This document shows, one piece after another, positions 50,960 to 61,104 of a stretch of DNA of 64,000 nucleotides (position 1 is its first letter; each line of letters starts with the position of its first letter). Source of the DNA: Haliotis asinina (taxonomy: Eukaryota; Mollusca; Gastropoda; Lepetellida; Haliotidae). The translations under genes and the position numbers were made by a program. Location: NCBI RefSeq assembly GCF_037392515.1, contig NC_090287.1, positions 12,947,001 through 13,011,000 of the forward strand. The letters run 5' to 3'. The notes under the pieces were generated by a model that did no database searches, was not told the origin of the DNA, and was given only the letters and a program-made list of their open reading frames with translations.

Positions 50960-52996
50960 TCATTCATACGAGATTCGGACGTTGACGTCAGTGACGGCAC
51001 TTTCAACGTCAGCAGATACACGTAGATACAACGACGGTGACCCAGATGGAAGCTGGTATGTCAGCTCGTTTGTTGCCATGGACACCGGGGTTGATAACTC
51101 AGAGTTGTCATAAATGGTAAAGTTGATGGAGTAGTCCTGTCTGGATGACGTTACGACGACGCGGGTTGACTCCGATGAAGGCGACAACATAAATACAGGA
51201 CGGTGGGCGGAGGAGACGGTGAGATCTGTCAGGTTCTCGCTCTCAGACACCGTTTCCATGAAGGTCGGCTCATCACACCCACTGAAAGTAATTCCTACCA
51301 CCTGGAAGGATCGTTTTATCACCAGATAATCATAGCCGAGGTCATAGCATGCACGCATAACGTCACAGGCACCTTCCTCAAAAGTGGTGGAACGACCCCA
51401 GTAGATGATGTTAGCTCGGAGGAAACACTCGAAAGCCTGTCTGATCGGCATGTTGTTTTCTTTCACTATCTGGTAGAATGCGCGGTTGAAGATACCGCTG
51501 CTGTAGTGAACATCGACGTCGTCGTTGTAGTCCTTGGTGTGGTTGAGAGACCTACCGTCTCTTCTAGGGTTTTCAAAGTAACGCAGGGCACCAGTGGTAC
51601 TCTTAAAGATTTCAGATCCCACCAGCCAGTCATTGGAACCACGGGCAAACATCTCAGTTGTCTCCCCTGTAATATCCGAGAATGCTTCGTTGATGCCGCC
51701 AGACTGATCGTCGTAGATGAGGTTGGAGTTTTGGCTTGTGACTCCATGGGCAAGTTCGTGGGCTACGACATCCTGGTTGACCAGCGGATAGAACGTTCTT
51801 CGACCGTCCCCGAAGGTGAGACTGCTACCGTCCCAGAAGGCGTTCTCGTAGTTGGTACTGTAGTGGACGAATAGCACTGGCTTGAAGTTAAGGGGGGTGA
51901 TCTTGTACCATTCGATAAACATACGGGCAGATTTGGTGCCAAAGTTCATGGCGTCCAGAACGGGGGAGTAGGCACCGTTGACAGCGTCGTCGTAGCCGTC
52001 GGCACACGTATAGGTGGAGGCGACACGACTGCTCCTATCTGTTCCCTGTTTCAAGTCTACCACTTTGACGTAGGCGTTCTCTAGAGTGCAGATGGAGCCA
52101 CTGACGGTAGTATTGAGGCACAGAGGAGGAACGCCGTACACGTATTTACCGACCTTCTCGTTGCCGCCTTCACCTCTGGCAGGGTCGACACAGGCTGTTG
52201 GGTCAGTGGTTGTTGGTGCTGTTGTTACTGGCGTGCCTGTGTTCCTGCCTTGAGTTGTATCTGCGTCACACTGGTCATCGGTGGTTTCTTCGCTGGAGGT
52301 AGGGTCCTCAGGAGTCGTTGTCGGCTCGGGCTCTGGAGAGGTGTTTTCTTCACATTCGTCCTGACGTCTCACCACGACGCTGTCCTGGATATTGTTGAAA
52401 GTGAGGAGGACACTCAGGTCGCAGGCATCCACGAAATAACAGGGCCGACTTGGCCTGTCACCCTTCATGTAGAAGAAGTTGATTTCATAGGTCAGACGAG
52501 CAACGCCGTCCTTTTTTACGTAGACGTTCTTCTTGACCTGGAAATTACTGACCTGAGACTCTGTGATCCCTTCCTGGTTGAGCGCTACCCTCATGACGGT
52601 GGCGTGTGGTTGCTGACAGTCCTCGGGGTTGGGGATATCTTCCTCCAGGGATGTGTAAATTTCACCACTGACAACACCCGTGTAACCGAGACTGGGGTTG
52701 ACGTCGGCAGCTACATTCCCTCCAACTACTTCCAGACCCCCGTAGGTTTGCTGGAGACGCTCCTTGACCATCCCACGTGCTGTTTTTAGCGACCCCCCAG
52801 CGACGATGGCGTTCTTCCCATGTAGCCCCAACTCTGAACACAGCTCTGCACGAGTGCCGTGATATCCGGGCTCTGATTTCAGACGTCGGGCGACTCCAGC
52901 AACATTCACTCGCCATGCCGCCTCGACACTGTACACAGTCAGGGCCAACAAACCTGAAAATAAAACCAAGCATATGAACATATCTGTTTTGGCCAT
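50960..52996 (-). CDS. Secreted thermolysin-type (M4) zinc metallopeptidase A
   Basis: 678 aa in one uninterrupted frame. Residues 1-26 form a signal peptide (FICLVLFSGLLALTVYSVEA). Residues ~55-210 are a propeptide with an FTP-like part (YGGLEVVGGNV) and a PepSY-like part. A Thr/Glu/Pro-rich linker spans ~215-270. The catalytic domain (~275-580) has HELAH at 413-417, the zinc-ligand Glu437 in SGGINEAFSD, exactly 20 residues after His417 as in thermolysin, and catalytic His497 in DVHYSSG. Residues ~595-678 look like a bacterial PPC-type beta domain. M4 peptidases digest proteins outside the cell and mature by cleaving their own propeptide. The start is the ATG giving a good signal peptide; the frame stays open 18 codons further upstream. 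M4 is mainly bacterial, so transfer into the animal lineage is likely but inferred. Confidence 0.93.
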   Translation of the reverse strand: MAKTDMFICLVLFSGLLALTVYSVEAAWRVNVAGVARRLKSEPGYHGTRAELCSELGLHGKNAIVAGGSLKTARGMVKERLQQTYGGLEVVGGNVAADVNPSLGYTGVVSGEIYTSLEEDIPNPEDCQQPHATVMRVALNQEGITESQVSNFQVKKNVYVKKDGVARLTYEINFFYMKGDRPSRPCYFVDACDLSVLLTFNNIQDSVVVRRQDECEENTSPEPEPTTTPEDPTSSEETTDDQCDADTTQGRNTGTPVTTAPTTTDPTACVDPARGEGGNEKVGKYVYGVPPLCLNTTVSGSICTLENAYVKVVDLKQGTDRSSRVASTYTCADGYDDAVNGAYSPVLDAMNFGTKSARMFIEWYKITPLNFKPVLFVHYSTNYENAFWDGSSLTFGDGRRTFYPLVNQDVVAHELAHGVTSQNSNLIYDDQSGGINEAFSDITGETTEMFARGSNDWLVGSEIFKSTTGALRYFENPRRDGRSLNHTKDYNDDVDVHYSSGIFNRAFYQIVKENNMPIRQAFECFLRANIIYWGRSTTFEEGACDVMRACYDLGYDYLVIKRSFQVVGITFSGCDEPTFMETVSESENLTDLTVSSAHRPVFMLSPSSESTRVVVTSSRQDYSINFTIYDNSELSTPVSMATNELTYQLPSGSPSLYLRVSADVESAVTDVNVRISYE

Positions 52997-53167
52997 TATA
53001 GAATAATCATAGAGATCAGTCACCAAGCAAAAATAGGCGATGTGTATCAATTCAATGGGGTACAGCTCAGTATACCAGCAAATACATTCCCTGTATGAGC
53101 ATCGTGACGTGTTAACTGTTTGGAGTGGCCCTTGACATTTTTTTTTTTTTTTTTTTGGGTGGGGGGG

Positions 53168-53325
53168 TCAGTGGGTTGGCCATGTGGTTAAAGTGTTCGC
53201 ACGTCGCGCCGAATACCCAGGTTCGAGTCCCCAATATGTGATGCGCATTTCTGGTGTCCCCCCGCCGTGAGATTGCTGGAATATTGCTAAACGCGGCGTA
53301 ATACTAAACTCACTCACTCACTCAC
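53168..53325 (+). repeat. SINE family B, complete
   Basis: A-box region (ggccatgtggttaaagtg), B box (ggttcgagtcc), gcgcatttctggtgtcc, the shared tail gctggaatattgctaaacgc, and four ACTC units. Also at 60908-61064. Confidence 0.93.
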
Positions 53326-53364
53326 TCCGTGACATATAGTTGAAAGTTCTGCTCAACAGTCAAT

Positions 53365-53590
53365 GAGAGTGAGTGAGTGATTTTAGTTTTACGCTTAGGC
53401 AGCAATAATCCAGCTACATGGTCACTGTCAGCCCTTAACTAATAGAGTCCCAGATAATCCAGTGATCAACAGTGTGAGCATCAGTCTACGCAAATGGGAT
53501 GCGATGTCTTGTGTCAACCGTGTCAACGAGCCAGACCACTCGATCCCGTTTGTCGCCTCTAAGGACAAGCATGTGGTACCGAAGATCAGT
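53365..53590 (-). repeat. SINE family A, divergent
   Basis: Antisense with tail tagttttacgcttaggcagc; the body is recognisable as gataatccagtgatcaacag and agaccactcgatcccgtttg. Also at 61105-61330. Confidence 0.85.
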
Positions 53591-53985
53591 TTTAGTATCG
53601 GTTCTAGTCAATACGAAGACTGATACTAACTTACCTAGGTGTATAAGCGGGAGATTCATCCTGTTCAGACAATGGTGTGACTGGTCTGTAAGAAACGGGA
53701 AAACAAATATTCAATCTGCGTATTTACAGTATTGAGGAAATCAGACTCAAAACCTATAATAAAGGGTTCGAATGAGAGGTGGGGCTCTTGTTTCTTGGTC
53801 TCTCAGTTCTATATACTCACGGGTTGCCCCAAATCTGCGAACTGTTTATATCTAGTAGCCGTATTTAACTAAAAAATACTTTTCACACGATGTCAAGTAC
53901 ATCCCTCTCGGTGTTATGAAGCTCGTCCATTTAGTCAAGTAGATGTTATTAACTAAATAAGAAGTATAACCAAAGCTCCACTTAC

Positions 53986-54026
53986 CTGTGAGGAAGTGTG
54001 AGGAGGATCCTATTCCAAGAGGAGGA
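53986..54026 (-). other. Noncoding first exon of M4 gene A (predicted)
   Basis: From a start about 25-30 bases below the TATA box to donor ctcacag/gtaagtgg. It has no ATG, so it is untranslated. Confidence 0.55.
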
Positions 54027-54050
54027 TGACCAGTGACCAGTGTCCACGGT

Positions 54051-54057
54051 TTATATA
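54051..54057 (-). promoter_or_regulatory. TATA box, M4 gene A
   Basis: TATATAA on the minus strand, about 30 bases before the predicted start and 70 before the donor. The same arrangement precedes gene B. Confidence 0.6.
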
Positions 54058-54389
54058 TCATGGCGATACAACAACGGACACCTGCTCTGAAAAGTAATAA
54101 TTAACCATCTATGTCCCCCAGCTATTTTTTCAATGATGAAGCCCACTCTGCACCACTGCAGACAATGATGTAAATACAACTCTAATTAAGAGAGATACAG
54201 GTCAGGTTATTCCATCAATGGACCCGAGGAATGTCCCACGTGTTGTAGGTTAGTATTATGTAATATAAGACTGTAATTTACGTTATCACTGTATTAATTA
54301 TAATAATTATATTGTAGCTATGTGTCAGTGATGGAATATAATATACTGCAGTTTTGCAGATGTTTGTGTAAAATAGATTGTGAGTTAGT

Positions 54390-54490
54390 GTGTAAGTTTA
54401 CTTTTATGCCTTACACAGCAATATTCGAGCTATATGGTGGCGGTCTGTAAATAATCAAGTCTGGACCAGACAATCCAGTGATCAACAAAA
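54390..54490 (-). repeat. SINE family A, partial
   Basis: Tail half only (tatgccttacacagcaatat to caatccagtgatcaac). Also at 62130-62230. Confidence 0.8.
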
Positions 54491-54824
54491 CTAAACTCAT
54501 TGAAAACTACGAAATCATATAATCTCGAAATCAGGATTTGTAGTACGAAACATTTTTGTAAACATTTCTTGTTTATTTTTGCTAATGTATGCGTTTTCCA
54601 CATTATTTATTCCTTTTAATGAGAACGAGAATTTCCACAATTACAAACTTTTAAATGCTTTCATTTTGCGATGATAACTTTCACATATACATGTATGGAA
54701 GCAAGATTTTATAAGCCATACACTGCCTCAATAGTGGCGTTCCACGGCAAAGCAGAAGAAACACGTGTATCTGGGTACATTGATCCAAAATTTTACGACA
54801 GATGAATAACATTCATATACACAC

Positions 54825-54870
54825 GCACACTCGCACACTCGCACACTCGCACACACGCACACACGCACGC
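54825..54870. repeat. GCACACTC/GCACACAC microsatellite
   Basis: Short array; gene B's copy (62564-62615) has one more 8-bp unit. Confidence 0.9.
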
Positions 54871-55296
54871 AGGAGACGGTATAATTTGAATGCTTTCACA
54901 AGCGACGTTCTCCTCAACTCCCTCAATCATTGCTCCATAAACACAAAAGGCATACTGTCAATAGCTTAGTCAACAGTGCAACTTTACAAACCACATATCT
55001 GATCATTTACACATGAAAGAGGCGATAGCCAAGCGATGAGAGTGACGATGTCTTTGAGTGGGAGTACTGACTGTCATTGAAAGTAAGACAGAATGGGTAG
55101 AAATATTTCTACTCGTACCCCCGTTTATTTTGCGTTTGTCCCTTACCATGACACGTTCTGGCGATTTCACTCAGTGATACCTGCTGAAAAAAACGTGTTC
55201 AAAGGGAATACATAAAAAAAAACACTCAAAACTAGTTATGGCGGTCCAATTTTGACGCATCACTGATAAGAATAGCTCAGATTTGTTGATAGGTAA

Positions 55297-55341
55297 GATA
55301 CAAAGCGTTCACGCTGTTCATGTTAGTGAACGCTATGTATC
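55297..55341. repeat. 16-bp inverted repeat flanked by direct repeats
   Basis: gatacaaagcgttcac and gtgaacgctatgtatc pair at 15 of 16 positions around a 13-base loop. The words atttgttgataggtaa and atttgttgctaggtaa flank the structure as direct repeats. Confidence 0.75.
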
Positions 55342-55549
55342 TTAGCTAATTTGTTGCTAGGTAAAACTGACATGCCTTTGCATGTGTTCGTGACACTGAC
55401 ACCGAGAGTCAGAACATGTATCATCTTTTTATTATAATGATTTCAAAACAGTGGCTCATGATCTGTTCCTTGTTCATCCACTGCGACAGCCCTAAAAGTC
55501 ACGTGTGTCCCCTGCTTGTTATTGGGATTATGCAGCACGATGCCGGAAG

Positions 55550-55709
55550 TATATAAAAATGTAAACAATAAACACCTCGGGAAATCTCGCACATTACACG
55601 ACTCATAGATGTGATGAGTTCATCACTTAAAGTTAAATACATGCTTCTGGTAATAATTTTGTGTTACGGTTCGGCCTCTCTTGTAATTATCGGTCTTTCA
55701 GTGTCGTAA
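55550..55709 (+). CDS. Candidate first exon of a small secreted protein
   Basis: Unrecognised. A TATA box (55550-55559) lies about 55 bases upstream of an ATG (55614) opening MSSSLKVKYMLLVIILCYGS and ASLVIIGLSVS to taa at 55707-55709. The first 22 residues look like a signal peptide. Possible donors (gtaata, gtaatt) lie within it, so it may be an exon of a longer gene transcribed divergently from M4 A. An identical copy is at 63360-63455. No family assigned. Confidence 0.3.
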
Positions 55710-56289
55710 ATCGAGGTTCGACCATTGCCATTTGTGACGGGACAAACAAGTGACGTCACATTAAGCTGTATGACACAATAATCACGAGAAGATGTTTGAA
55801 CCCGAAATGGTTTTACGAAACGTCGACAGGCCAGTCAATTCTAAGAGTCTTAATGAGTAATGACGATGACTGAAATATGGCTTTTATATTCGAGGCAACA
55901 GTCATAAACCCAACCACGCCATAAGTCGCTTCACAAGGATAGCCTCAATCAATCAGCATGCTAGCATGCTATCACAGAACGTGTACAGTTCTAAATACAT
56001 GTGTCATAAAGTGACCGGTAGCTTGTAAATCATCTGCTAATATTTGCACTGAACAACAGCCAGACCACCAGTTGTATGGAGTTTATAAGACTGCAGGGGT
56101 ATCTTTCGTTGCTTGCGTCAGTGGCTGCTTCAAAACTACAAAGGAACTTTAAATTAAAGTTGCGCCGAACACGAGATGTGGGCCTATACATTATACTCTC
56201 GGAAAATATGAATACATACAACGCCTTTCAGAACATAACTTGTGATCTCACTTTCTCAGTAAAGTACAAATACTTGTACTTTGGGGGGT
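55710..56289. other. No recognised gene
   Basis: A + strand open frame (56076-56330, LRRTRDVGLYIILSENMNTY) is protein-like and could be a further exon, but it overlaps a tRNA-like repeat at its end and has no known match. Confidence 0.4.
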
Positions 56290-56374
56290 TAAGACCCACA
56301 CGGGATTCGAACCCACGCTATCAGAGTTAGGCTCCTAATTATTAGCACAAAGCCAAGGCTTTAACCCATCGTGC
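56290..56374 (-). repeat. tRNA-like sequence
   Basis: On the minus strand a perfect B box (gggttcgaatccc) at 56302-56314 and a possible A-box region (atgggttaaagcc) near 56365. The arms pair imperfectly, so a tRNA-derived repeat or a decayed tRNA is likelier than a functional gene. Confidence 0.4.
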
Positions 56375-56489
56375 AGAGTTATGTGCCTTGGGCACACCAG
56401 GCACCTATGATCATGTGTTCCCGCAAAGGCAAACTGTAACGCAAATGGGGTTGCGGAGTATAGAGAATATGACAAGTCTGCTATATGCA

Positions 56490-56790
56490 GCTATATACGT
56501 GTTACATCAGTGTCCAGGCATAAATCCATATACATGTTACATCTGTGTCCAGGCATACATCCATACACGTGTTACATGTGTGTGCAGGTATATATCCCTA
56601 CATGTGTTACATCTCTGTCCAGGAATAGATCTATGTATGTGTTACATCCGTGTCCAGGCATACATCCATAAACGTGTTATATCTGTGTCCAGGTATAAAT
56701 CCATATACGTGTTGACCTGTGTCCAGTTACAGATCCACATACGTCTTACATCTGTGTCCAGACAAGGACCCATGCACATGCAATCCTACA
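56490..56790. repeat. 35-bp minisatellite array 3
   Basis: Eight to nine units (atacatccatacacgtgtta type) ending in the same gacaaggacccatgcacatg boundary as array 2. It marks the start of the second M4 unit. Confidence 0.9.
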
Positions 56791-57597
56791 TCAACCCATG
56801 GGCCCCAAGGGACCAGCGAACAAGGTATTTATCTTACCCATGCGAATCTTGCATCTTGTTGTTTTTCCCCGCAGGTATTCTCTTATTAAAATCTCCGCGG
56901 TGTATTTTCCCTTCTTCGTATTCACAGGGACTACATTTGAACGTTTTGTGAAATGTTTTCTTAGCGATCGCTAGATTTTACAGACGACATAAGAAAAGCA
57001 TCCATTTCCATTCGCAAAATATCGGTAATTTTCGTACATCATGCATCTTTCAATGTTTTTTCGACAAAGAGAAGTACTACTACGAAGTACGGAATGAGTT
57101 GCCATTGGCAGCGAGGTACACTGCAATATACCTCGCTTGTAAGAGGGGTACACTGAATAATATATAAGAGCGCTTTGCCGATGAAAACGGCATTTATGTG
57201 TAATGTAAGATAATAAACTTTACTCTCAAAATATGCCTGAATTTTTCACTCTCCTGGGTATTTATTAATTATCAGAGAGAATGTGTAAATTTTCACAGAA
57301 ATCAAGGGGTTTGGGACATAAAATAAAATACAATAAAGTCCACCTTCCCGACCTAAAGTTCTTTGAAAAAGTGATGGCCTACTTTATACATGGCCTAATG
57401 GGTGGTTAATTGAAAGACCGGTAGTAATATGAGAATCAACGACAAACACACGCCTCTCCGTCATGTACGTCTGACCAGACAATCCTGTGATCAACATCAC
57501 GAGCATTGATCTATACAATTGGGATACGATGATATGAATTAACTAAGACAACGAACTCAACCACCCGATCCTGTCCTAACCCCGGACCTTCACGGGT
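56791..57597. other. Spacer of M4 unit B
   Basis: Duplicate of 49456-50340, lacking about 100 bases near its start. No gene. Confidence 0.6.
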
Positions 57598-58500
57598 AAG
57601 AACATATGAGATCCAAAGGAAGAACACCATCAGTGATTTGTAATGACTATCGGATTGTTGGTTCTCAAGTCTTGGATAAAAGGTGTAGACGCACAACGTT
57701 CATTTAGCTATGGTGGTTTTGTTGTTGTTGTTTTGTTTTGTTTCCAAAGTTTTGTTTTGTTTTCTTTTTCTTTTCTTTTTTGTCTCCTTCTCTGTGTGTG
57801 TGGAGTGGGGTGAGGGGGTATTTCTTTCTCTCTCTCTTCTTCTTTGTTAACATTGTTTTATTGTTCGTTAAACATGATTTATCAATGGTGTTAACCCAAT
57901 CTAAAGGGAACATGCCAAGGGAAAAGGTCGGTTGTTATGTTGTGTGCGTGTTCTCAACTGTTGGATAGAGGTTGAAGCTTAGAAAATGCAGCTTTAGGCA
58001 AACAAACTGTAAATTCAGATGATCTATTTAGCTATAATGTTCCGACAATATTCACGATATAAGGAAGAACACCATCAGTGATTTGTAATGACTGTCGGAC
58101 TGTTGGTTCTCAAGTCTTGGATAAAAGGTGTAGACGCACAACGTTCATTTAGCTATGATGGTTTTGTTCTTGCTGTTTTTGTTGTTTTGCTTTGGTTTTT
58201 TTTTTGTTTTTTGTTTTGTTTGTTTGTTTATTTTTCTTTGTGTGTGTGTGTGTGTGTGGGTGGGTGTGGGTGGGTAGGTGTCGGGTGGGGGGTGAGGGGG
58301 TATTTCTCTCTCTCTTCTTTCTTCTTTGTTAACATTGTTTTATTGTTCGTTAAACATGATTTAGCTATGGTGTTAACCCAATGTATCCTAACATGCCAAA
58401 GGATTAAGGTCAGTTGTTATGTTGTGTGCGTGTTCTCAACTTTTGGGGAAAGTTTGAAGCTTAGAAAATGCAGCTTTAGGCAAACAAACTGTAAATTCAG
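57598..58500. repeat. 3' flank repeat of the M4 gene, copies 2 and 3 in tandem
   Basis: The block starting ggaagaacaccatcagtgat occurs at about 57615 and again at 58062, a 450-bp tandem duplication found only in unit B. Confidence 0.85.
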
Positions 58501-58504
58501 ATGA

Positions 58505-58510
58505 TTTATT
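58505..58510 (-). terminator. Poly(A) signal, M4 gene B
   Basis: AATAAA on the minus strand about 210 bases after the stop, as in gene A. Confidence 0.6.
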
Positions 58511-58718
58511 TAGCTATAATGTTAAGACAATATTCACAATATAAGACGTTTGTCATTACAATGCACTATTCATTCATACACAAAGGTGACGTATGGAGTT
58601 CAAGTTCTATTTCTCTCAAAGTGACGATTCGGTGCATAGGAATATCTGTACATTCATTGAAAAGAGGCACTAACAGGACATTGACTAATAATCGTCTCTA
58701 AAGTGTCACTTAAAGTTA

Positions 58719-60755
58719 TCATTCATAAGAGATTCGGACGTTGACGTAAGTGAAGGCACTTTCAACGTCAGCAGATACACGTAGATACAACGACGGTGAC
58801 CCAGATGGAAGCTGGTACGTCAGCTCGTTTGTTGCCATGGACACCGGGGTTGATAACTCAGAGTTGTCATAAATGGTAAAGTTCATGAAGTAGTCCTGTC
58901 TGGATGACGTTACGACGACGCGGGTTGACTCCGATGAAGGCGACAACATAAATACAGGACGGTGGGCGGAGGAGACGGTGAGATCTGTCAGGTTCTCGCT
59001 CTCAGACACCGTTTCCATGAAGGTCGGCTCATCACACCCACTGAAAGTAATTCCTACCACCTGGAAGGATCGTTTTATCACCAGATAATCATAGCCGAGG
59101 TCATAGCATGCACGCATCACGTCACAGGCACCTTCCTCAAAAGTGGTGGAACGACCCCAGTAGATGATGTTAGCTCGGAGGAAACACTCGAAAGCCTGTC
59201 TGATCGGCATGTTGTTTTCTTTCACTATCTGGTAGAATGCGCGGTTGAAGATACCGCTGCTGTAGTGAACATCGACGTCGTCGTTGTAGTCCTTGGTGTG
59301 GTTGAGAGACCTACCGTCTCTTCTAGGGTTTTCAAAGTAACGCAGGGCACCAGTGGTACTCTTAAAGATTTCAGATCCCACCAGCCAGTCATTGGAACCA
59401 CGGGCAAACATCTCAGTTGTCTCCCCTGTAATATCCGAGAATGCTTCGTTGATGCCGCCAGACTGATCGTCGTAGATGAGGTTGGAGTTTTGGCTTGTGA
59501 CTCCATGGGCAAGTTCGTGGGCTACGACATCCTGGTTGACCAGCGGATAGAACGTTCTTCGACCGTCCCCGAAGGTGAGACTGCTACCGTCCCAGAAGGC
59601 GTTCTCGTAGTTGGTACTGTAGTGGACGAATAGCACTGGCTTGAAGTTAAGGGGGGTGATCTTGTACCATTCGATAAACATACGGGCAGATTTGGTGCCA
59701 AAGTTCATGGCGTCCAGAACGGGGGAGTAGGCACCGTTGACAGCGTCGTCGTAGCCGTCGGCACACGTATAGGTGGAGGCGACACGACTGCTCCTATCTG
59801 TTCCCTGTTTCAAGTCTACCACTTTGACGTAGGCGTTCTCTAGAGTGCAGATGGAGCCACTGACGGTAGTATTGAGGCACAGAGGAGGAACGCCGTACAC
59901 GTATTTACCGACCTTCTCGTTGCCGCCTTCACCTCTGGCAGGGTCGACACAGGCTGTTGGGTCAGTGGTTGTTGGTGCTGTTGTTACTGGCGTGCCTGTG
60001 TTCCTGCCTTGAGTTGTATCTGCGTCACACTGGTCATCGGTGGTTTCTTCGCTGGAGGTAGGGTCCTCAGGAGTCGTTGTCGGCTCGGGCTCTGGAGAGG
60101 TGTTTTCTTCACATTCGTCCTGACGTCTCACCACGACGCTGTCCTGGATATTGTTGAAAGTGAGGAGGACACTCAGGTCGCAGGCATCCACGAAATAACA
60201 GGGCCGACTTGGCCTGTCACCCTTCATGTAGAAGAAGTTGATTTCATAGGTCAGACGAGCAACGCCGTCCTTTTTGACGTAGACGTTCTTCTTGACCTGG
60301 AAATTACTGACCTGAGACTCTGTGATCCCTTCCTGGTTGAGCGCTACCCTCATGACGGTGGCGTGTGGTTGCTGACAGTCCTCGGGGTTGGGGATATCTT
60401 CCTCCAGGGATGTGTAAATTTCACCACTGACAACACCCGTGTAACCGAGACTGGGGTTGACGTCGGCAGCTACATTCCCTCCAACTACTTCCAGACCCCC
60501 GTAGGTTTGCTGGAGACGCTCCTTGACCATCCCACGTGCTGTTTTTAGCGACCCCCCAGGGACGATGGCGTTCTTCCCATGTAGTCCCAGCTCTGAACAC
60601 AGCTCTGCACGAGTGCCGTGATATCCGGGCTCTGATTTCAGACGTCGGGCGACTCCAGCAACATTCACTCGCCATGCCGCCTCGACACTGTACACAGTCA
60701 GGGCCAACAAACCTGAAAATAAAACCAAGCATATGAACATATCTGTTTTGGCCAT
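58719..60755 (-). CDS. Secreted thermolysin-type (M4) zinc metallopeptidase B
   Basis: 678 aa with the same architecture as gene A: signal peptide 1-26, propeptide to ~210, Thr-rich linker, catalytic domain with HELAH 413-417, Glu437 and His497, and a C-terminal beta domain. Only five residues differ from A: Ala66Pro, Ser623Phe, Ile624Met, Val668Phe, Asp670Tyr. Four of the five are in the last 60 residues, outside the catalytic domain. No intron in the coding part. In-frame codons continue about 100 further residues upstream into a SINE and are not part of the protein. Either a very recent tandem duplicate or an allele placed in tandem by the assembly. Confidence 0.93.
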   Translation of the reverse strand: MAKTDMFICLVLFSGLLALTVYSVEAAWRVNVAGVARRLKSEPGYHGTRAELCSELGLHGKNAIVPGGSLKTARGMVKERLQQTYGGLEVVGGNVAADVNPSLGYTGVVSGEIYTSLEEDIPNPEDCQQPHATVMRVALNQEGITESQVSNFQVKKNVYVKKDGVARLTYEINFFYMKGDRPSRPCYFVDACDLSVLLTFNNIQDSVVVRRQDECEENTSPEPEPTTTPEDPTSSEETTDDQCDADTTQGRNTGTPVTTAPTTTDPTACVDPARGEGGNEKVGKYVYGVPPLCLNTTVSGSICTLENAYVKVVDLKQGTDRSSRVASTYTCADGYDDAVNGAYSPVLDAMNFGTKSARMFIEWYKITPLNFKPVLFVHYSTNYENAFWDGSSLTFGDGRRTFYPLVNQDVVAHELAHGVTSQNSNLIYDDQSGGINEAFSDITGETTEMFARGSNDWLVGSEIFKSTTGALRYFENPRRDGRSLNHTKDYNDDVDVHYSSGIFNRAFYQIVKENNMPIRQAFECFLRANIIYWGRSTTFEEGACDVMRACYDLGYDYLVIKRSFQVVGITFSGCDEPTFMETVSESENLTDLTVSSAHRPVFMLSPSSESTRVVVTSSRQDYFMNFTIYDNSELSTPVSMATNELTYQLPSGSPSLYLRVSADVESAFTYVNVRISYE

Positions 60756-60907
60756 TATAGAATAATCATAGAGATCAGTCACCAAGCAAAAATAGGCGAT
60801 GTGTATCAATTCAATGGGGTACAGCTCAGTATACCAGCAAATACATTCCCTGTATGAGCATCGTGACGTGTTAATTGTTTGAAGTGGCCCTTGACATCTC
60901 GGGTTCA

Positions 60908-61064
60908 GTGGGGTGGCCTTGTGGTTAAAGTGTTCGCACGTCGCGCCGAATACCCAGGTTCGAGTCACCCAATATGTGATGCGCATTTCTGGTGTCCCCC
61001 CGCCGTGAGATTGCTGGAATATTGCTAAACGCGGCGTAATACTAAACTCACTCACTCACTCACT
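60908..61064 (+). repeat. SINE family B, complete
   Basis: Counterpart of 53168-53325, with the A-box region better preserved (gtggccttgtggttaaag). Confidence 0.93.
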
Positions 61065-61104
61065 CCGTGACATATAGTTGAAAGTTCTGCTCAACAGTCA
61101 ATGA

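Larger units (their letters stand above)
52997..53985 (-). other. 5' UTR remainder and intron of M4 gene A
   Basis: A minus-strand donor (ctcacag/gtaagt, exon end at 53986) lies downstream of a TATA box; the matching acceptor should lie between about 53000 and 53110. The interval contains a T20 run at 53140 and two SINEs. Confidence 0.6.
54064..55549. other. Upstream region of M4 gene A
   Basis: No gene. Contains a SINE A fragment (54390-54490), a GCACACTC/GCACACAC microsatellite (54825-54870) and a 16-bp hairpin (55297-55341). Near-identical to 61802-63295. Confidence 0.7.

Noticed and set aside
52950-52965. ttattttcag on the minus strand inside the M4 signal-peptide codons, as a splice acceptor
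   Set aside because: Using it would remove the start codon and signal peptide, and the predicted first exon has no ATG to replace them.
56290-56374. Functional tRNA gene on the minus strand
   Set aside because: The B box is perfect but the acceptor and D arms do not pair convincingly; kept as tRNA-like repeat only.
58088-58504. 138-aa + strand frame rich in F, V and C
   Set aside because: Translation of a GT- and pyrimidine-rich stretch; its conserved end reflects DNA duplication, not coding constraint.
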